33,557 nucleotides of DNA from CAYQSU01 sp964420325 (GCA_964420325.1 CAYQSU010000036.1:1-33557); one strand, 5' to 3'; numbered from the stretch's first letter, positions 1-7,768 are shown. Numbers and translations are program-made. The notes: generated by a model from the sequence alone, not told the origin.

Positions 1-383
1 TCAAGTCCGCGCATGACGGGGGGAGGGAGTGGCGGGGCGCGGGCGGCCGCGGCGCAGGGGGCGGGGCGCGGCCGGGCGTGGATGCGCGGATCAAGTCCGC
101 GCATGACGGTCGGGGGGGGGAGCGGCCGGGACGGGGCGGAAGCGCCCCTCGCCCCCTCTCGTCATGGCCGGGCCTGTCCCGGCCATCCACGGCTGACGGC
201 GGGGGGGAGTGGGCGGCGCGAGGGGTGCCGGCGTGGATGCGCGGACCAAGTCCGCGCATGACGGGGGGGGCGACGGGCGCATGACGGGGTGGCGACGGGC
301 GCGGGACGGCGGGCGGGCGGGGGCGGTGCTGGCGGCGGGGCGGCGAATCGTGTAGTCTCAACCGCATGGAAGGAACCGGAGCC
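1..383. repeat. Intergenic cluster of REP-like palindromic units
   Basis: I see no gene in this stretch. It holds a family of short repeats. One unit of about 33 bases (77-109) contains TGCGCGGA, a 5-base loop and TCCGCGCA, a perfect 8-bp stem (83-90 with 96-103). A near-identical copy lies at about 233-264 (stem 238-245 with 251-258). The right half of a third copy opens the window (1-19), and a short fragment lies near 276-287. A different palindrome, ATGGCCGGG / CCCGGCCAT, lies at 164-186. G-rich filler separates the units. This resembles the REP/BIME-type extragenic repeats common in GC-rich alphaproteobacteria; assignment to a named family is inference. The exosortase promoter should lie at the right end, but no clear -35 is visible. 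Confidence 0.75.
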
Positions 384-1976
384 ATGGAAAGAGAGGTCGT
401 TGCCACCGGCCGGCTGCCCCGGGCGCCGTCGCCGGTGCTGCCGGTGGCGATCGCGGCGCTCGTCGCGGCGGCGGCGATGGCGGCGATCTTCTGGGACGGG
501 CTCGTCTTCATGGTCGGCCAGTGGTCGAAGGAGGAGTACTCCTACGCCTACCTCGTGCCGGTGCTGGCGGCGGCGATGATCGGGGCGCGGCTCCCCGAGC
601 TCGCCCGCGCCGGCGCCCGCCCCGCCTGGTCCGGCGTCGCCCTCGTCCTCCTCGGCGTCGCCGCCGCGGTGTTCGGCGAGCTCAGCACCATCTACACCGT
701 CATCCACTACGCCTTTCTGTTGACGCTGTTCGGGCTCGCCTGGACGCTCGTCGGCGGGCGCGGCGTCCGGGTGATCCTGGCGCCGCTCGTCTACCTCGCG
801 TTCATCGTGCCGCTGCCGGAGTTCCTCTATCAGGGGCTCTCCGCCCGCCTCCAGCTCGTCTCGTCGGAGCTCGGCGTCGCCTTCATCGGCCTCTTCGGCA
901 TCAGCGTCTTCCTCGAGGGCAACGTCATCGACTTGGGCGTCTACCAGCTGCAGGTGGTCGAGGCGTGCTCGGGGCTCCGCTATCTCTTCCCGCTGGCGAG
1001 CTTCGGCTTCCTGTTCGCCTACCTCTACAACGGCCCGTTGTGGCACAAGGTCTTGCTGTTCCTCTCGGTGGCGCCGGTGACGATCGCCATCAACAGCCTC
1101 CGCATCGGCGTCATCGGCGTGCTCGTCGAGCACACCGGCATCGAGGCCGCCGAGGGCTTCCTCCACTTCTTCGAGGGCTGGGTGATCTTCCTGGCCGGCG
1201 TCGGCCTCCTGTTCCTGCTGATGGCGGGGCTCGCGCGGGTGGGCGGTCCGGGCGGCGGCCTCCGCGAGCTGATCCGCCTCGAGCTCCTGATCCCGCGCCG
1301 GATGCCGGAGGGGGCCTTGCTGGCGGCGCTGCCCCGGCCGTTCGCGCTGGCCGCGGCGCTGCTCGCCGTCTCCGCCATTGCCATCCTGGCGCTGCCGGAG
1401 CGCGCCGAGGTGGTGCCGGAACGGCCGCGGTTCGCCGCCTTCCCGCTCGCCCTCGGCGACTGGCAGGGCCGCGCCCAGCCCTTGGAGCAGGTCTACGTCG
1501 ATGCGCTCCGCTTCGACGACTACGTGCTCGCCGACTACGCCCGGCCGGGCGACGCGGCGCCGGTCAACCTCTATGCCGCCTACTACGCCTCGCAGCGCAA
1601 GGGCGCCTCGGTGCACTCGCCGCGGTCCTGCATCCCGGGCGGCGGCTGGGAGATCGCGGAGTTGCGCACCGCGTCCGTCGACGGCGCCGGGCCGGGCGGC
1701 GCGGCGCTCGCCGTCAACCGCACGGTGATCGCCCGCGGCACCGACCGCCAGCTCGTCTACTACTGGTTCCAGCAGCGCGGCCGGCGGATGACCAACGAGT
1801 ACGTGGTCAAGTGGATGATCTTCTGGGACGCCCTCGGCCGGTCGCGCACCGACGGGGCGCTGGTGCGGCTGGTGACGCCGGTGGCGGCGGGCGAGAACCT
1901 CGCCCGCGCCGAGGCGAGGCTGCAGGACTTCCTCCGCGCCGCCGCCGGCCGCCTCGACGCCTTCATCCCCGACTGA
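384..1976 (+). CDS. xrtD: Exosortase fused to an EpsI domain (XrtD/VPLPA-CTERM type)
   Basis: A membrane cysteine protease-like transpeptidase that should process proteins with a C-terminal sorting tail during export, linked to exopolysaccharide production. The N-terminal ~310 residues are a multi-pass membrane domain with the exosortase triad: Cys195 in ACSGLRYL, Arg240 in NSLRIG and His261 in GFLHFFEGW. The C-terminal ~190 residues are an EpsI domain with HSPRSCIPGGGW (His411, Cys416) and VYYWFQQRGR. This fusion is typical of the XrtD class. ATG384 is preferred because GGAAGGA lies 9 bases upstream; an in-frame ATG at 366 has no ribosome site. The gene is separated from the minus-strand polysaccharide genes by a toxin-antitoxin pair. 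No target protein with a sorting tail is seen in the window. The family assignment is strong; the exact exosortase subclass is less sure. Confidence 0.9.
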   Translation: MEREVVATGRLPRAPSPVLPVAIAALVAAAAMAAIFWDGLVFMVGQWSKEEYSYAYLVPVLAAAMIGARLPELARAGARPAWSGVALVLLGVAAAVFGELSTIYTVIHYAFLLTLFGLAWTLVGGRGVRVILAPLVYLAFIVPLPEFLYQGLSARLQLVSSELGVAFIGLFGISVFLEGNVIDLGVYQLQVVEACSGLRYLFPLASFGFLFAYLYNGPLWHKVLLFLSVAPVTIAINSLRIGVIGVLVEHTGIEAAEGFLHFFEGWVIFLAGVGLLFLLMAGLARVGGPGGGLRELIRLELLIPRRMPEGALLAALPRPFALAAALLAVSAIAILALPERAEVVPERPRFAAFPLALGDWQGRAQPLEQVYVDALRFDDYVLADYARPGDAAPVNLYAAYYASQRKGASVHSPRSCIPGGGWEIAELRTASVDGAGPGGAALAVNRTVIARGTDRQLVYYWFQQRGRRMTNEYVVKWMIFWDALGRSRTDGALVRLVTPVAAGENLARAEARLQDFLRAAAGRLDAFIPD

Positions 1977-1982
1977 GCCGGC

Positions 1983-2005
1983 GCCGCCCGCGTGCCGCGG
2001 GTGGC
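1983..2005 (+). terminator. Strong hairpin after the exosortase gene
   Basis: A 10-bp stem (one G-U pair) with a 3-base loop starts 6 bases after the exosortase stop. A second 6-bp hairpin (CCGGGC / GCCCGG) follows a few bases later. There is no T-tract, so intrinsic termination is only possible. The convergent antitoxin gene ends at 2073, so the structure may serve both strands. Confidence 0.4.
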
Positions 2006-2072
2006 AGCACCGGGCGCGGCCGTGCCCGGGAGGGCAGAGGCCGGCGAACCGCCCCCTCCCCCGCCGCACGGG

Positions 2073-2363
2073 TCAGCGCGGCGACGACGGGGGCGACGCG
2101 GCCGGCGCGGGCCAAGCCTCCGGCACCTCGTCGCCGGGGCGTGGGGGAGTGCCGCCGGCCCGCGACAGGACGGCATCGAAGGCGCGCCGGTCGGCGCGCC
2201 TCGCCCGGTCCCGCAGCACCGCCTCCGTCCGCAGCGCCGCCACCTTTTCGGCGAGCGCGGTGCCGATGAACTGGTTGAGCGAGACGCCGTCCTGGGCGGC
2301 GGCCCTCCTCGCCTCCTCCATGATCGAGGCGGGGAGACGGAGCGGATAGTTGGTGGTGCGCAT
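2073..2363 (-). CDS. Ribbon-helix-helix type antitoxin of a PIN toxin-antitoxin pair
   Basis: A 96-residue protein. Its N-terminal half (MRTTNYPLRLPASIMEEARR, then a segment with VSLNQFI) looks like a ribbon-helix-helix DNA-binding fold: a short beta strand followed by two helices. The tail is rich in Ala, Arg and Pro and may be the toxin-binding part. It should neutralise the PIN toxin and repress the shared promoter at 2784-2820. The ATG (2363-2361) overlaps the toxin TGA in a TGATG junction, so translation is coupled. The ORF extends further upstream in frame, but that part lies inside the toxin gene. Toxin before antitoxin is the less usual order. HicB-like or Arc/MetJ-like membership cannot be separated by eye. 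Confidence 0.8.
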   Translation of the reverse strand: MRTTNYPLRLPASIMEEARRAAAQDGVSLNQFIGTALAEKVAALRTEAVLRDRARRADRRAFDAVLSRAGGTPPRPGDEVPEAWPAPAASPPSSPR

Positions 2364-2770
2364 CAGAGCCTCCCTAACAGCTCGCCGGGGCGGATGACGG
2401 CGATCCCGAACCGGCGCGGCACCTCGCCGAAGTCGCGGCCATTGAACGTCACGATCCAGTCCGCCCCGCCGTTCACCGCCGTCTCCAGCACCATGTCGTC
2501 CTCGGCATCGCGGAGGAGCGGCCGCCACAGGAAGAACAGATCCACCGGCCGCATCGACGCCGCCAGCTGATCGAGGATGATCTCGACATCGCCGTCCGTG
2601 AGGCCGCTCGCCTGCAGATGCCCGGGGCGCTTCAGCACCGCCTCGTACTCCAGCATCAGCGGCACCGACACCACAGCCGGCAGCAGGCCGTCGACCACCC
2701 GCAGGAGGAGTTGGCGCGAGGCGCCACGTTCGCTGAGCACGGCGGCGAGAACCACGTCGGTGTCGAGCAC
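2363..2770 (-). CDS. PIN-domain toxin (COG1569-type putative ribonuclease)
   Basis: A 135-residue PIN-domain protein, probably a Mg-dependent RNase that acts as the toxin of the pair with the overlapping antitoxin gene. The acidic residues expected of a PIN active site are visible: Asp3 in LDTD, Glu41/Glu43 in LEYEAVL, Asp92 in EDDMVLETA, and Asp113 in the IVTFNGRDF strand. The GASRQLL and SVPLMLEYEAVLKRP segments match the family called 'putative toxin-antitoxin system toxin component, PIN family'. The start is a GTG at 2770; no in-frame ATG fits, since the frame upstream soon loses homology. Its promoter and likely operator lie directly upstream. The cellular RNA target is unknown. Confidence 0.85.
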   Translation of the reverse strand: MLDTDVVLAAVLSERGASRQLLLRVVDGLLPAVVSVPLMLEYEAVLKRPGHLQASGLTDGDVEIILDQLAASMRPVDLFFLWRPLLRDAEDDMVLETAVNGGADWIVTFNGRDFGEVPRRFGIAVIRPGELLGRL

Positions 2771-2783
2771 GACCGTTACCCCA

Positions 2784-2820
2784 TGACGTCCTATATGACG
2801 TCAGCGAAGGGTCCTGTCAA
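2784..2820 (-). promoter_or_regulatory. Promoter and repeated TGACGTC operator of the toxin-antitoxin pair
   Basis: On the minus strand a perfect TTGACA (-35, 2815-2820) is followed by a -10 region reading CATATAGG (about 2790-2797; spacer 17-19 depending on the hexamer chosen). Two copies of TGACGTC (2784-2790 and 2796-2803), 12 bases apart, flank the -10. TGACGTCA is itself a palindrome. Repeats overlapping the promoter are what an autoregulating ribbon-helix-helix antitoxin would bind; this binding is inference. Confidence 0.6.
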
Positions 2821-2936
2821 GACCGCGGACGCCGTCACCGTCCTGCCGGGGACGGCCGGGATGCGAGCGGCGGCCTCGCACGGGTCGTCCGGGCCCGCTG
2901 CTGCTCCCGCCGGTGACGGTGGACGCGGATGACGGG

Positions 2937-3857
2937 TCAGCCGGCGTCGCTGCGCGTCTTCGCCTCGGTCCAGCCGGCGATCAGCGTGCGCTGGATGGCG
3001 CGGCGGATGTCGGCCCGCGTCGCCCCCTCGGCGTCGGCGCGGAACAGGCCCAAGCCCCCCTTGCGGCGGGCCTGGGCCACCTCGATGACGATGTCGGCGT
3101 CGATGCGCGGCTTCTCCTCGGCGAAGCCGCAGACGAGGGCGAGGTCGCAGAGCACGTTGACCAGCCGCGGCACGCCTGCGGTGTAGTGGTGGACGGCGGC
3201 GCAGGCGAGGTCGTCGATGAGCTCCGGCGCGCCGCCGGCGACGGCGAGGCGGTGGCGGATGTAGAGGAGGGTGTCCTCGAGGTCGAGGGGGCCGAGATGG
3301 TAGTCGACGCCGATCCTCTGCACGAACTGGCGGAGCTGCGGGCGCTTCAGCTTCTTCAGGAGCTCCGGCTGGCCGACGAGGATGACCTGCAGGAGATAGT
3401 CCTTGTCGGCGTTGATGTTGGAGAGCATGCGGAGCTCCTCGAGCGCCGCCAGCGCCAGGTTCTGGGCCTCGTCGACGATGATCACGGTGCGCCGGCCCGA
3501 CGCGTACCGCTCGATCAGGAAGTCGATGAACAGGTGATAGAGCTGGACCTTGTCGCGGCCGCGGTAGTCGAGGTCGAAGGCGAGCGCCACCCATTGCAGG
3601 AGCTCGCCGAACGACGGATGGGTGTTGGTGACGAGGCCGACGACGATGTCGTCGCCGATGCCGGCGAGCAGCCTGCGGACCAGGGTGGTCTTGCCCGAGC
3701 CGACCTCGCCGGTGACGACGACGAAGCCGGTCTGCTCGGCGACGCCGTACTCGAGCAGGCTGAGCGCGAGCCTGTGGCCCTTGCTGAGATAGAGGAACGC
3801 CGGATCGGGGATCAGCGAGAACGGCTTCTCCTTGAGGCCGTAGAAGCTCTCGTACAT
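2937..3857 (-). CDS. ExeA-family secretion ATPase of exopolysaccharide/PEP-CTERM loci
   Basis: A 306-residue AAA-type ATPase of the ExeA/GspA family, of the kind found in exosortase-linked exopolysaccharide loci (often named XrtA/PEP-CTERM system ATPase). The N-terminal MYESFYGLKEKPFSLIPDP is the family signature. Walker A is TGEVGSGKT (49-57) and Walker B with its following box is TVIIVDEAQN (124-133). A later VGQPEL segment is sensor-like. It is cytoplasmic and probably energises or regulates polymer assembly or export; the exact role is not established. ATG3857 is the natural start, 14 bases after the kinase stop. It is the last gene of the three-gene operon. Confidence 0.9.
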   Translation of the reverse strand: MYESFYGLKEKPFSLIPDPAFLYLSKGHRLALSLLEYGVAEQTGFVVVTGEVGSGKTTLVRRLLAGIGDDIVVGLVTNTHPSFGELLQWVALAFDLDYRGRDKVQLYHLFIDFLIERYASGRRTVIIVDEAQNLALAALEELRMLSNINADKDYLLQVILVGQPELLKKLKRPQLRQFVQRIGVDYHLGPLDLEDTLLYIRHRLAVAGGAPELIDDLACAAVHHYTAGVPRLVNVLCDLALVCGFAEEKPRIDADIVIEVAQARRKGGLGLFRADAEGATRADIRRAIQRTLIAGWTEAKTRSDAG

Positions 3858-3871
3858 CCCCCGGGCCCCGG

Positions 3872-4702
3872 TCAGTAGCCCCGGTAGTAGCCGGAGCGGG
3901 AGGCGTCGCGGCAGCGGTTGAGCACGGTGCCGATCAGCCGGCAGCCGTTCAGGAGCTCGATCGCGCGCTTGACGTCGTCCTTGCGGGTGAGGCCGTCCTG
4001 GACGACGAGGAGGCAGTCCTCGACCGAGGTGAGGAAGGCGATGGCGTCGTCGGAGGCGAGCATCGGCGGCAGGTCGTAGACGACGATGCGGTCGGGGTAG
4101 CGGGCCTTGAGCTCGGCGGCGAGCCCGATCATCTTCGGCGACGTGAGCAGCTCCGAGGAGCCGTGCAGCGGCCGGCCGGCCGGCAGCAGGACCAGGCGGG
4201 CGAGCCCGGGGTTGACGAGGCAGCGGGCGAGCGGCACGTCGTCGACGAGGTGGTCGACGAGCCCGGGCTCGGCCTCGATGCCGAAGTAGCGGTGGACGGC
4301 GGGCCGGCGGAGGTCGACGTCGACCAGCAGCACGGTGCGGCTCACCTGCATGGCGAGGCCGACGGCGAGGTTGGCGGCGGTCAGCGACTTGCCCTCGCCG
4401 CGCCCGGGGCTGACCACCGCGAGCGTGGTGTGGCGGGCCTGGTCCATCCGCTGCAGGACCTGGGTGCGGAGCACGCGGAAGGTGTCGCCAAGCTCGTCGG
4501 CCAGCAGCCCGGAGATCACCCGCCGGTCGCGCAGGGCCGGGCCCGGGGCGGCGACGACGCGGGTCTCGCGGTAGGCGAAGGCGCCGCTGCCGCCGTTGGC
4601 CGGTGCGCAGCCCCTGGCCGGCGCGCATGCGGCCGCCTCCGGGGCCTTCGCCGCCTCGCGCCGCGCGCGGGCCTTCTCGAGCGCTTGCTGGATCTTCTCC
4701 AC
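3872..4702 (-). CDS. Polysaccharide-biosynthesis tyrosine autokinase (CpsD/CapB type)
   Basis: A 276-residue BY-kinase. It should autophosphorylate on C-terminal tyrosines and control the chain-length protein encoded just upstream. Walker A is SPGRGEGKS (98-106), Walker A' is VLLVDVDLRRP (124-134), and Walker B is IVVYDLPPM. The C-terminus ends SGYYRGY, a small tyrosine cluster. The N-terminal VEKIQQALEKARARRE matches the start of the exosortase-associated autokinases. The start is read as GTG at 4702, because homology begins there; a longer reading frame exists upstream but runs antisense through other genes. The gap from the chain-length gene is 35 bp. Function is known from the family and not shown here. 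Confidence 0.9.
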   Translation of the reverse strand: MEKIQQALEKARARREAAKAPEAAACAPARGCAPANGGSGAFAYRETRVVAAPGPALRDRRVISGLLADELGDTFRVLRTQVLQRMDQARHTTLAVVSPGRGEGKSLTAANLAVGLAMQVSRTVLLVDVDLRRPAVHRYFGIEAEPGLVDHLVDDVPLARCLVNPGLARLVLLPAGRPLHGSSELLTSPKMIGLAAELKARYPDRIVVYDLPPMLASDDAIAFLTSVEDCLLVVQDGLTRKDDVKRAIELLNGCRLIGTVLNRCRDASRSGYYRGY

Positions 4703-4737
4703 CGGCGGTTCCGTTCCCGCTCTCCGCTTTCCGCGCG

Positions 4738-6534
4738 CTAGCCGCCGAGCACCGGCCCGAGGGTGGTCTCGAGCCGGCGCTCGACGCGCGCCCACAAGAC
4801 GTCGAGCGGCGAGTAGTAGAGGTGGGTGGCGACGACGAGGCCCGCGAGCGCGCCCGAGGCGCCGGCGGCGACGGCGAGGCGGCGGCGCCAGATGCGGCGC
4901 ACCTCGGCGCGGGTGCGGATGTAGGGCACGGAGACCAGCGGCGCCGCGCCGACGATCGCCGCAAGGCTGCGGGCGCCGTGGATCGCCTGGTCCATCATCT
5001 CGGCGAGGAAGGCGAGGCCGGCGCCGGCGCCGATCGACAGCACCAGGCCCAGCATCAGGATCGCCGGGCGGTTGGGCTTGATCGGCTTCTCCGGCTTCGC
5101 CGGCGGCTCCAGGAGCGAGAACCGCTCGCCCTTGCGCTCGGTCTCGATGGTCTCGCCCCAGTCGGCGGCCATCTGCTTCGCCTTGATCGCCTGGTACTCG
5201 TGGCGGGCGTTGTCGTAAGAGCGCAGCACCCCCTGCATCTCGCGCTCGACCACCGGCGTCGCCTCGATGTTCCGGCGGTAGCCCGCGAGCACCGCCTCGA
5301 ACTCGGCGCGCCGGCCGGGGATCGCCGCGATCTCCCGCTCGGCCGTCTGGATCTCGGCCTCGATCTGCAGGTAGAGGGGGTTGTCGGGCTGCAGCCCGTC
5401 CTTGCGGCCGCCGCCCTCGCGTCTCGCGCTGGAGAGCTCGGCCTCGACCCGGGCGAGCCTGGCCTCGAGGTCGTCCGTGGCCTGGCCGCCGCGCTGGCGG
5501 GCGACGGCGAGCTCGGCCTGCAGGCGCTCGCGCTCGTCCTCGAGCGCGCGGACGCCGGAGCCGCCGCCGACCGCCTTCTCGAGCTCGGCGATCTCGCTGC
5601 GGAGCTGGACCAGGGTCGGGTGCTCGGGCTTGTAGCGGGCCGACAGCGCGATCAGCTCGGAGCGGAGCGCGCGGAGCCGCTCGGCGACGCTGAGGCCGCC
5701 GTCGAGGGTGAACGCCTGGTAGGGGCTGATCTGCTCGAGCTGGGCGCGGAGCAGCAGCACCCGCTCCTCGAGCGCGTCCCGGCGCTGGTCCAGCGCCCGG
5801 AGCGCGCCTTCGGTGCTCGCCAGCATCTGGAGGTTGTAGGCGAGCTGGGTCGGCAGGCTCGCGGCATGGCGCTGCTTGAGCTCCGACAGGTCGCGCTCGC
5901 GGGCGACGATCTCCCTCTCCAGGCGGACCACCTCGCCGGAGAGGAACGCCGCGGTCTCCGCCGCCTTCTGCTGGCGGGTGCGGGCGTTCTCGCTCAGGTA
6001 GAGGGAGACGAGCTCGCTGGCGATCCTCTGGGCGGTACCGGCGTCCTCGTGCTCGAAGGCGACCTTGAAGGCGATGGTGGCATCGGCACCCTTGCCCGAG
6101 CGCGCGCTGATGAACTCGACGCGCAGGTTCTCGCGCATGGTGGCGATGACGGCGCTCAAGGGCAGGTGCTTGCGCTCCTCGGCGTAGAGGCCGAGCTTGT
6201 CGATGATCTGGGTGAGGTTCTGGGTCGTCGTCACCCGCTGGGTGATGATCTGGATCCGCTCCTCGGCGTAGCTGGTGATGGTGGAGGCCATCAGCTCGGG
6301 CGGGATCGCCGGCTGCTCGATCAAGATGATCGCCTCCGAGCGGTACACCGGCGGCAAGAGGAAGGCGACGAGGGCGCTGACCAGGGACAGCAGGACCGCC
6401 GGCACGAGGATGTGCCACTTCCGCCGCTTGACGACGGCGAGATAGTCCTGCGGCCCCTGCAGGCCCTCGACGTCGGCGTCCATCGGCGGATAGCCGCCGC
6501 CGAACTGGGGATGCATCGTTCCGGTCGTCGCCAT
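4738..6534 (-). CDS. Polysaccharide chain-length determinant (Wzz/GumC type, exosortase-associated)
   Basis: A 598-residue inner-membrane co-polymerase that should set exopolysaccharide chain length. The N-terminal Wzz domain starts near QDYLAVVKRRKW, and a first membrane segment follows (HILVPAVLLSLVSALVAFLL). A long periplasmic coiled-coil region then runs to about residue 480, with many ERE/ELKQ/EAEL heptads. A proline-rich PPAKPEKPIKPNRP motif precedes a second membrane segment (AILMLGLVLSIGAGAGLAFL). Unlike simple Wzz, a third hydrophobic segment lies near the C-terminus (LAVAAGASGALAGLVVATHL). The tyrosine kinase is a separate gene. ATG6534 is chosen over in-frame starts upstream because homology begins only after it. 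First gene of the operon. Confidence 0.9.
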   Translation of the reverse strand: MATTGTMHPQFGGGYPPMDADVEGLQGPQDYLAVVKRRKWHILVPAVLLSLVSALVAFLLPPVYRSEAIILIEQPAIPPELMASTITSYAEERIQIITQRVTTTQNLTQIIDKLGLYAEERKHLPLSAVIATMRENLRVEFISARSGKGADATIAFKVAFEHEDAGTAQRIASELVSLYLSENARTRQQKAAETAAFLSGEVVRLEREIVARERDLSELKQRHAASLPTQLAYNLQMLASTEGALRALDQRRDALEERVLLLRAQLEQISPYQAFTLDGGLSVAERLRALRSELIALSARYKPEHPTLVQLRSEIAELEKAVGGGSGVRALEDERERLQAELAVARQRGGQATDDLEARLARVEAELSSARREGGGRKDGLQPDNPLYLQIEAEIQTAEREIAAIPGRRAEFEAVLAGYRRNIEATPVVEREMQGVLRSYDNARHEYQAIKAKQMAADWGETIETERKGERFSLLEPPAKPEKPIKPNRPAILMLGLVLSIGAGAGLAFLAEMMDQAIHGARSLAAIVGAAPLVSVPYIRTRAEVRRIWRRRLAVAAGASGALAGLVVATHLYYSPLDVLWARVERRLETTLGPVLGG

Positions 6535-6666
6535 CGCCCCGTTTGTCCCGTCCGCCGGCGGCTGCGTCCCGGCCTCCGCGACTGATGTAGCCGTGAACGC
6601 CCCCGCACGCAATGCGCGACCGCGGGCACCAGCCCCCGGCCGCCGCGTCCGCAGCGGACAGCCCCT

Positions 6667-6695
6667 ACAATACCATCGGAAACGGTTGATGAGAA
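6667..6695 (-). promoter_or_regulatory. Possible promoter of the exopolysaccharide operon
   Basis: On the minus strand TTCTCA, a 17-base spacer and TATTGT lie about 130 bases before the chain-length gene, in a locally AT-richer patch. The match to the sigma-70 consensus is partial (4/6 and 4/6). The long leader is otherwise featureless. Confidence 0.35.
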
Positions 6696-6803
6696 GCGGA
6701 TCTTGCAACCATTGATCGAGGCGCTGGCGTCTCCGCCGAGGCCGCGGCGGGCGGACCCGGCTTCGCGACGATTTCGCATGACCCCGGGCGCCGGGCCGCC
6801 TAT

Positions 6804-7010
6804 ATGTGGCTGATGGAGTGGGTGCTGCCCCTGCTGATCGGTGTGGCCATGGCCGTGACCACGGCCGTGCTGTTCGCCGGCGTCATCTCGTTCGCGTTCG
6901 GCAGCCGCAGCGACCGCGGCCTCGCCACCAAGCTGATGACCGCCCGCGTCGCCGCCCAGGGCGTGGCGGTGGCGCTGTTCGGGCTGTTCCTCCTGCTCAG
7001 GCTCGGCTGA
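6804..7010 (+). CDS. Twin-transmembrane protein, HIG1-domain-like
   Basis: A 68-residue membrane protein with two hydrophobic helices (about 6-28 and 49-66) joined by a short polar loop containing SRSDRGLATKLMTARVAAQG. The ARVAAQG part matches the RxxxQ end of the HIG1 (hypoxia-induced gene 1) motif, although Thr replaces the usual Arg/His two residues before the Arg. In many alphaproteobacteria a gene of this kind sits directly before a cobalamin adenosyltransferase, as here (17 bases to the next ATG). Mitochondrial HIG1 proteins assist respiratory complexes; the bacterial role is not established. A second ATG at 6813 is an alternative start. Confidence 0.8.
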   Translation: MWLMEWVLPLLIGVAMAVTTAVLFAGVISFAFGSRSDRGLATKLMTARVAAQGVAVALFGLFLLLRLG

Positions 7011-7027
7011 GCGCGGGTGCCCCGCCG

Positions 7028-7591
7028 ATGGTGACGCTGACCCGCATCTACACCCGCGGCGGCGACAAGGGCGAGACCTCGCTCGGCGATGGCACGCGCG
7101 TCGCCAAGCATGCGTTGCGGGTCGCCGCCTACGGCACCGTCGACGAGACCAACGCCGTGGTCGGCCTCGCCCGGCTCTGCACCGAGGGCGAGGCGGACGC
7201 CATGCTGTCCCGCATCCAGAACGACCTCTTCGACCTCGGTGCCGATCTGTGCACGCCCGAGGGCGGGCGCAAGGCCGAGGGGGCGCTGCGCATCGTCGAC
7301 GCCCAGGTCGAGCGCCTCGAGCAGGAGATCGACGCGCTCAACGCCGGGCTCAAGCCGCTCACCTCGTTCATCCTCCCAGGCGGCACGCCCGCCGCCGCCC
7401 ATCTGCACCTGGCCCGCACCGTCTGCCGCCGGGCCGAGCGGCTGATGGCCGAGCTTGCCGGCCACGAGCCGGTCAACGCGGCCGCGCTCCGCTACGTCAA
7501 CCGCCTGTCCGACCACCTGTTCGTGCTCGCCCGCCACCTCAACGACCAGGGGGCCGGGGACGTGCTGTGGGTTCCCGGCGGCAATCGCTGA
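7028..7591 (+). CDS. Cob(I)yrinic acid a,c-diamide adenosyltransferase, PduO type
   Basis: A 187-residue ATP:cob(I)alamin adenosyltransferase, which makes the adenosyl form of vitamin B12 used by mutases and type II ribonucleotide reductase. The ATP-binding N-terminus TRIYTRGGDKGETSL is intact. The family motifs SFILPGG, ARTVCRRAERLM and YVNRLSDHLFVLAR, which build the trimer and active site, are all present. Length is normal for PduO-type enzymes. ATG7028 follows the twin-transmembrane gene by 17 bases, and the two are probably co-transcribed. No cobalamin riboswitch was seen upstream. Confidence 0.93.
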   Translation: MVTLTRIYTRGGDKGETSLGDGTRVAKHALRVAAYGTVDETNAVVGLARLCTEGEADAMLSRIQNDLFDLGADLCTPEGGRKAEGALRIVDAQVERLEQEIDALNAGLKPLTSFILPGGTPAAAHLHLARTVCRRAERLMAELAGHEPVNAAALRYVNRLSDHLFVLARHLNDQGAGDVLWVPGGNR

Positions 7592-7613
7592 CGATTCGCG
7601 GAGACCGGTGCGC

Positions 7614-7647
7614 TTGACCTCGCCGTCCGGCAGCCTTAGTCTGCCGG
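7614..7647 (+). promoter_or_regulatory. Possible etf promoter overlapped by a perfect hairpin
   Basis: TTGACC (7614-7619) and TTAGTC (7636-7641; spacer 16) are candidate -35 and -10 boxes about 130 bases before etfB. A perfect 7-bp inverted repeat, CCGGCAG / CTGCCGG (7627-7633 and 7641-7647, 7-base loop), brackets the -10. It could be an operator or a terminator-like end of the upstream gene; no T-tract follows. Confidence 0.4.
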
Positions 7648-7768
7648 GCGATCGCGGCGGTCCCGCGGATGCGCGGGAAAGCGCTTTCAGTTCCGGGCGT
7701 TGCGGGATGCCCGAAGGCGCATCGGCCGGCCGCGGACGGCAAGCCAGCAAGGGAGGGTGCGGGAGTCC

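Noticed and set aside
1..290. CRISPR array at the window start
   Set aside because: The repeats are irregularly spaced, palindromic and few, spacers are not of constant length, and no cas gene is present.
162..2069. Long open frame on the minus strand across the exosortase gene
   Set aside because: It is antisense to a clear exosortase, rich in Arg, Ala, Glu and Asp, and matches no family. Such shadows are expected in DNA of this GC content.
4603..6585. 660-codon plus-strand open frame over the chain-length gene
   Set aside because: The composition (Leu, Ala, Asp, Arg, Glu, Gly repeats) is that of a reverse-complement shadow, and the other strand encodes a recognisable Wzz-type protein.
7011..7027. 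Cobalamin riboswitch before the adenosyltransferase
   Set aside because: The gap is only 17 bases, and no B12-box-like sequence was seen before the twin-transmembrane gene either.
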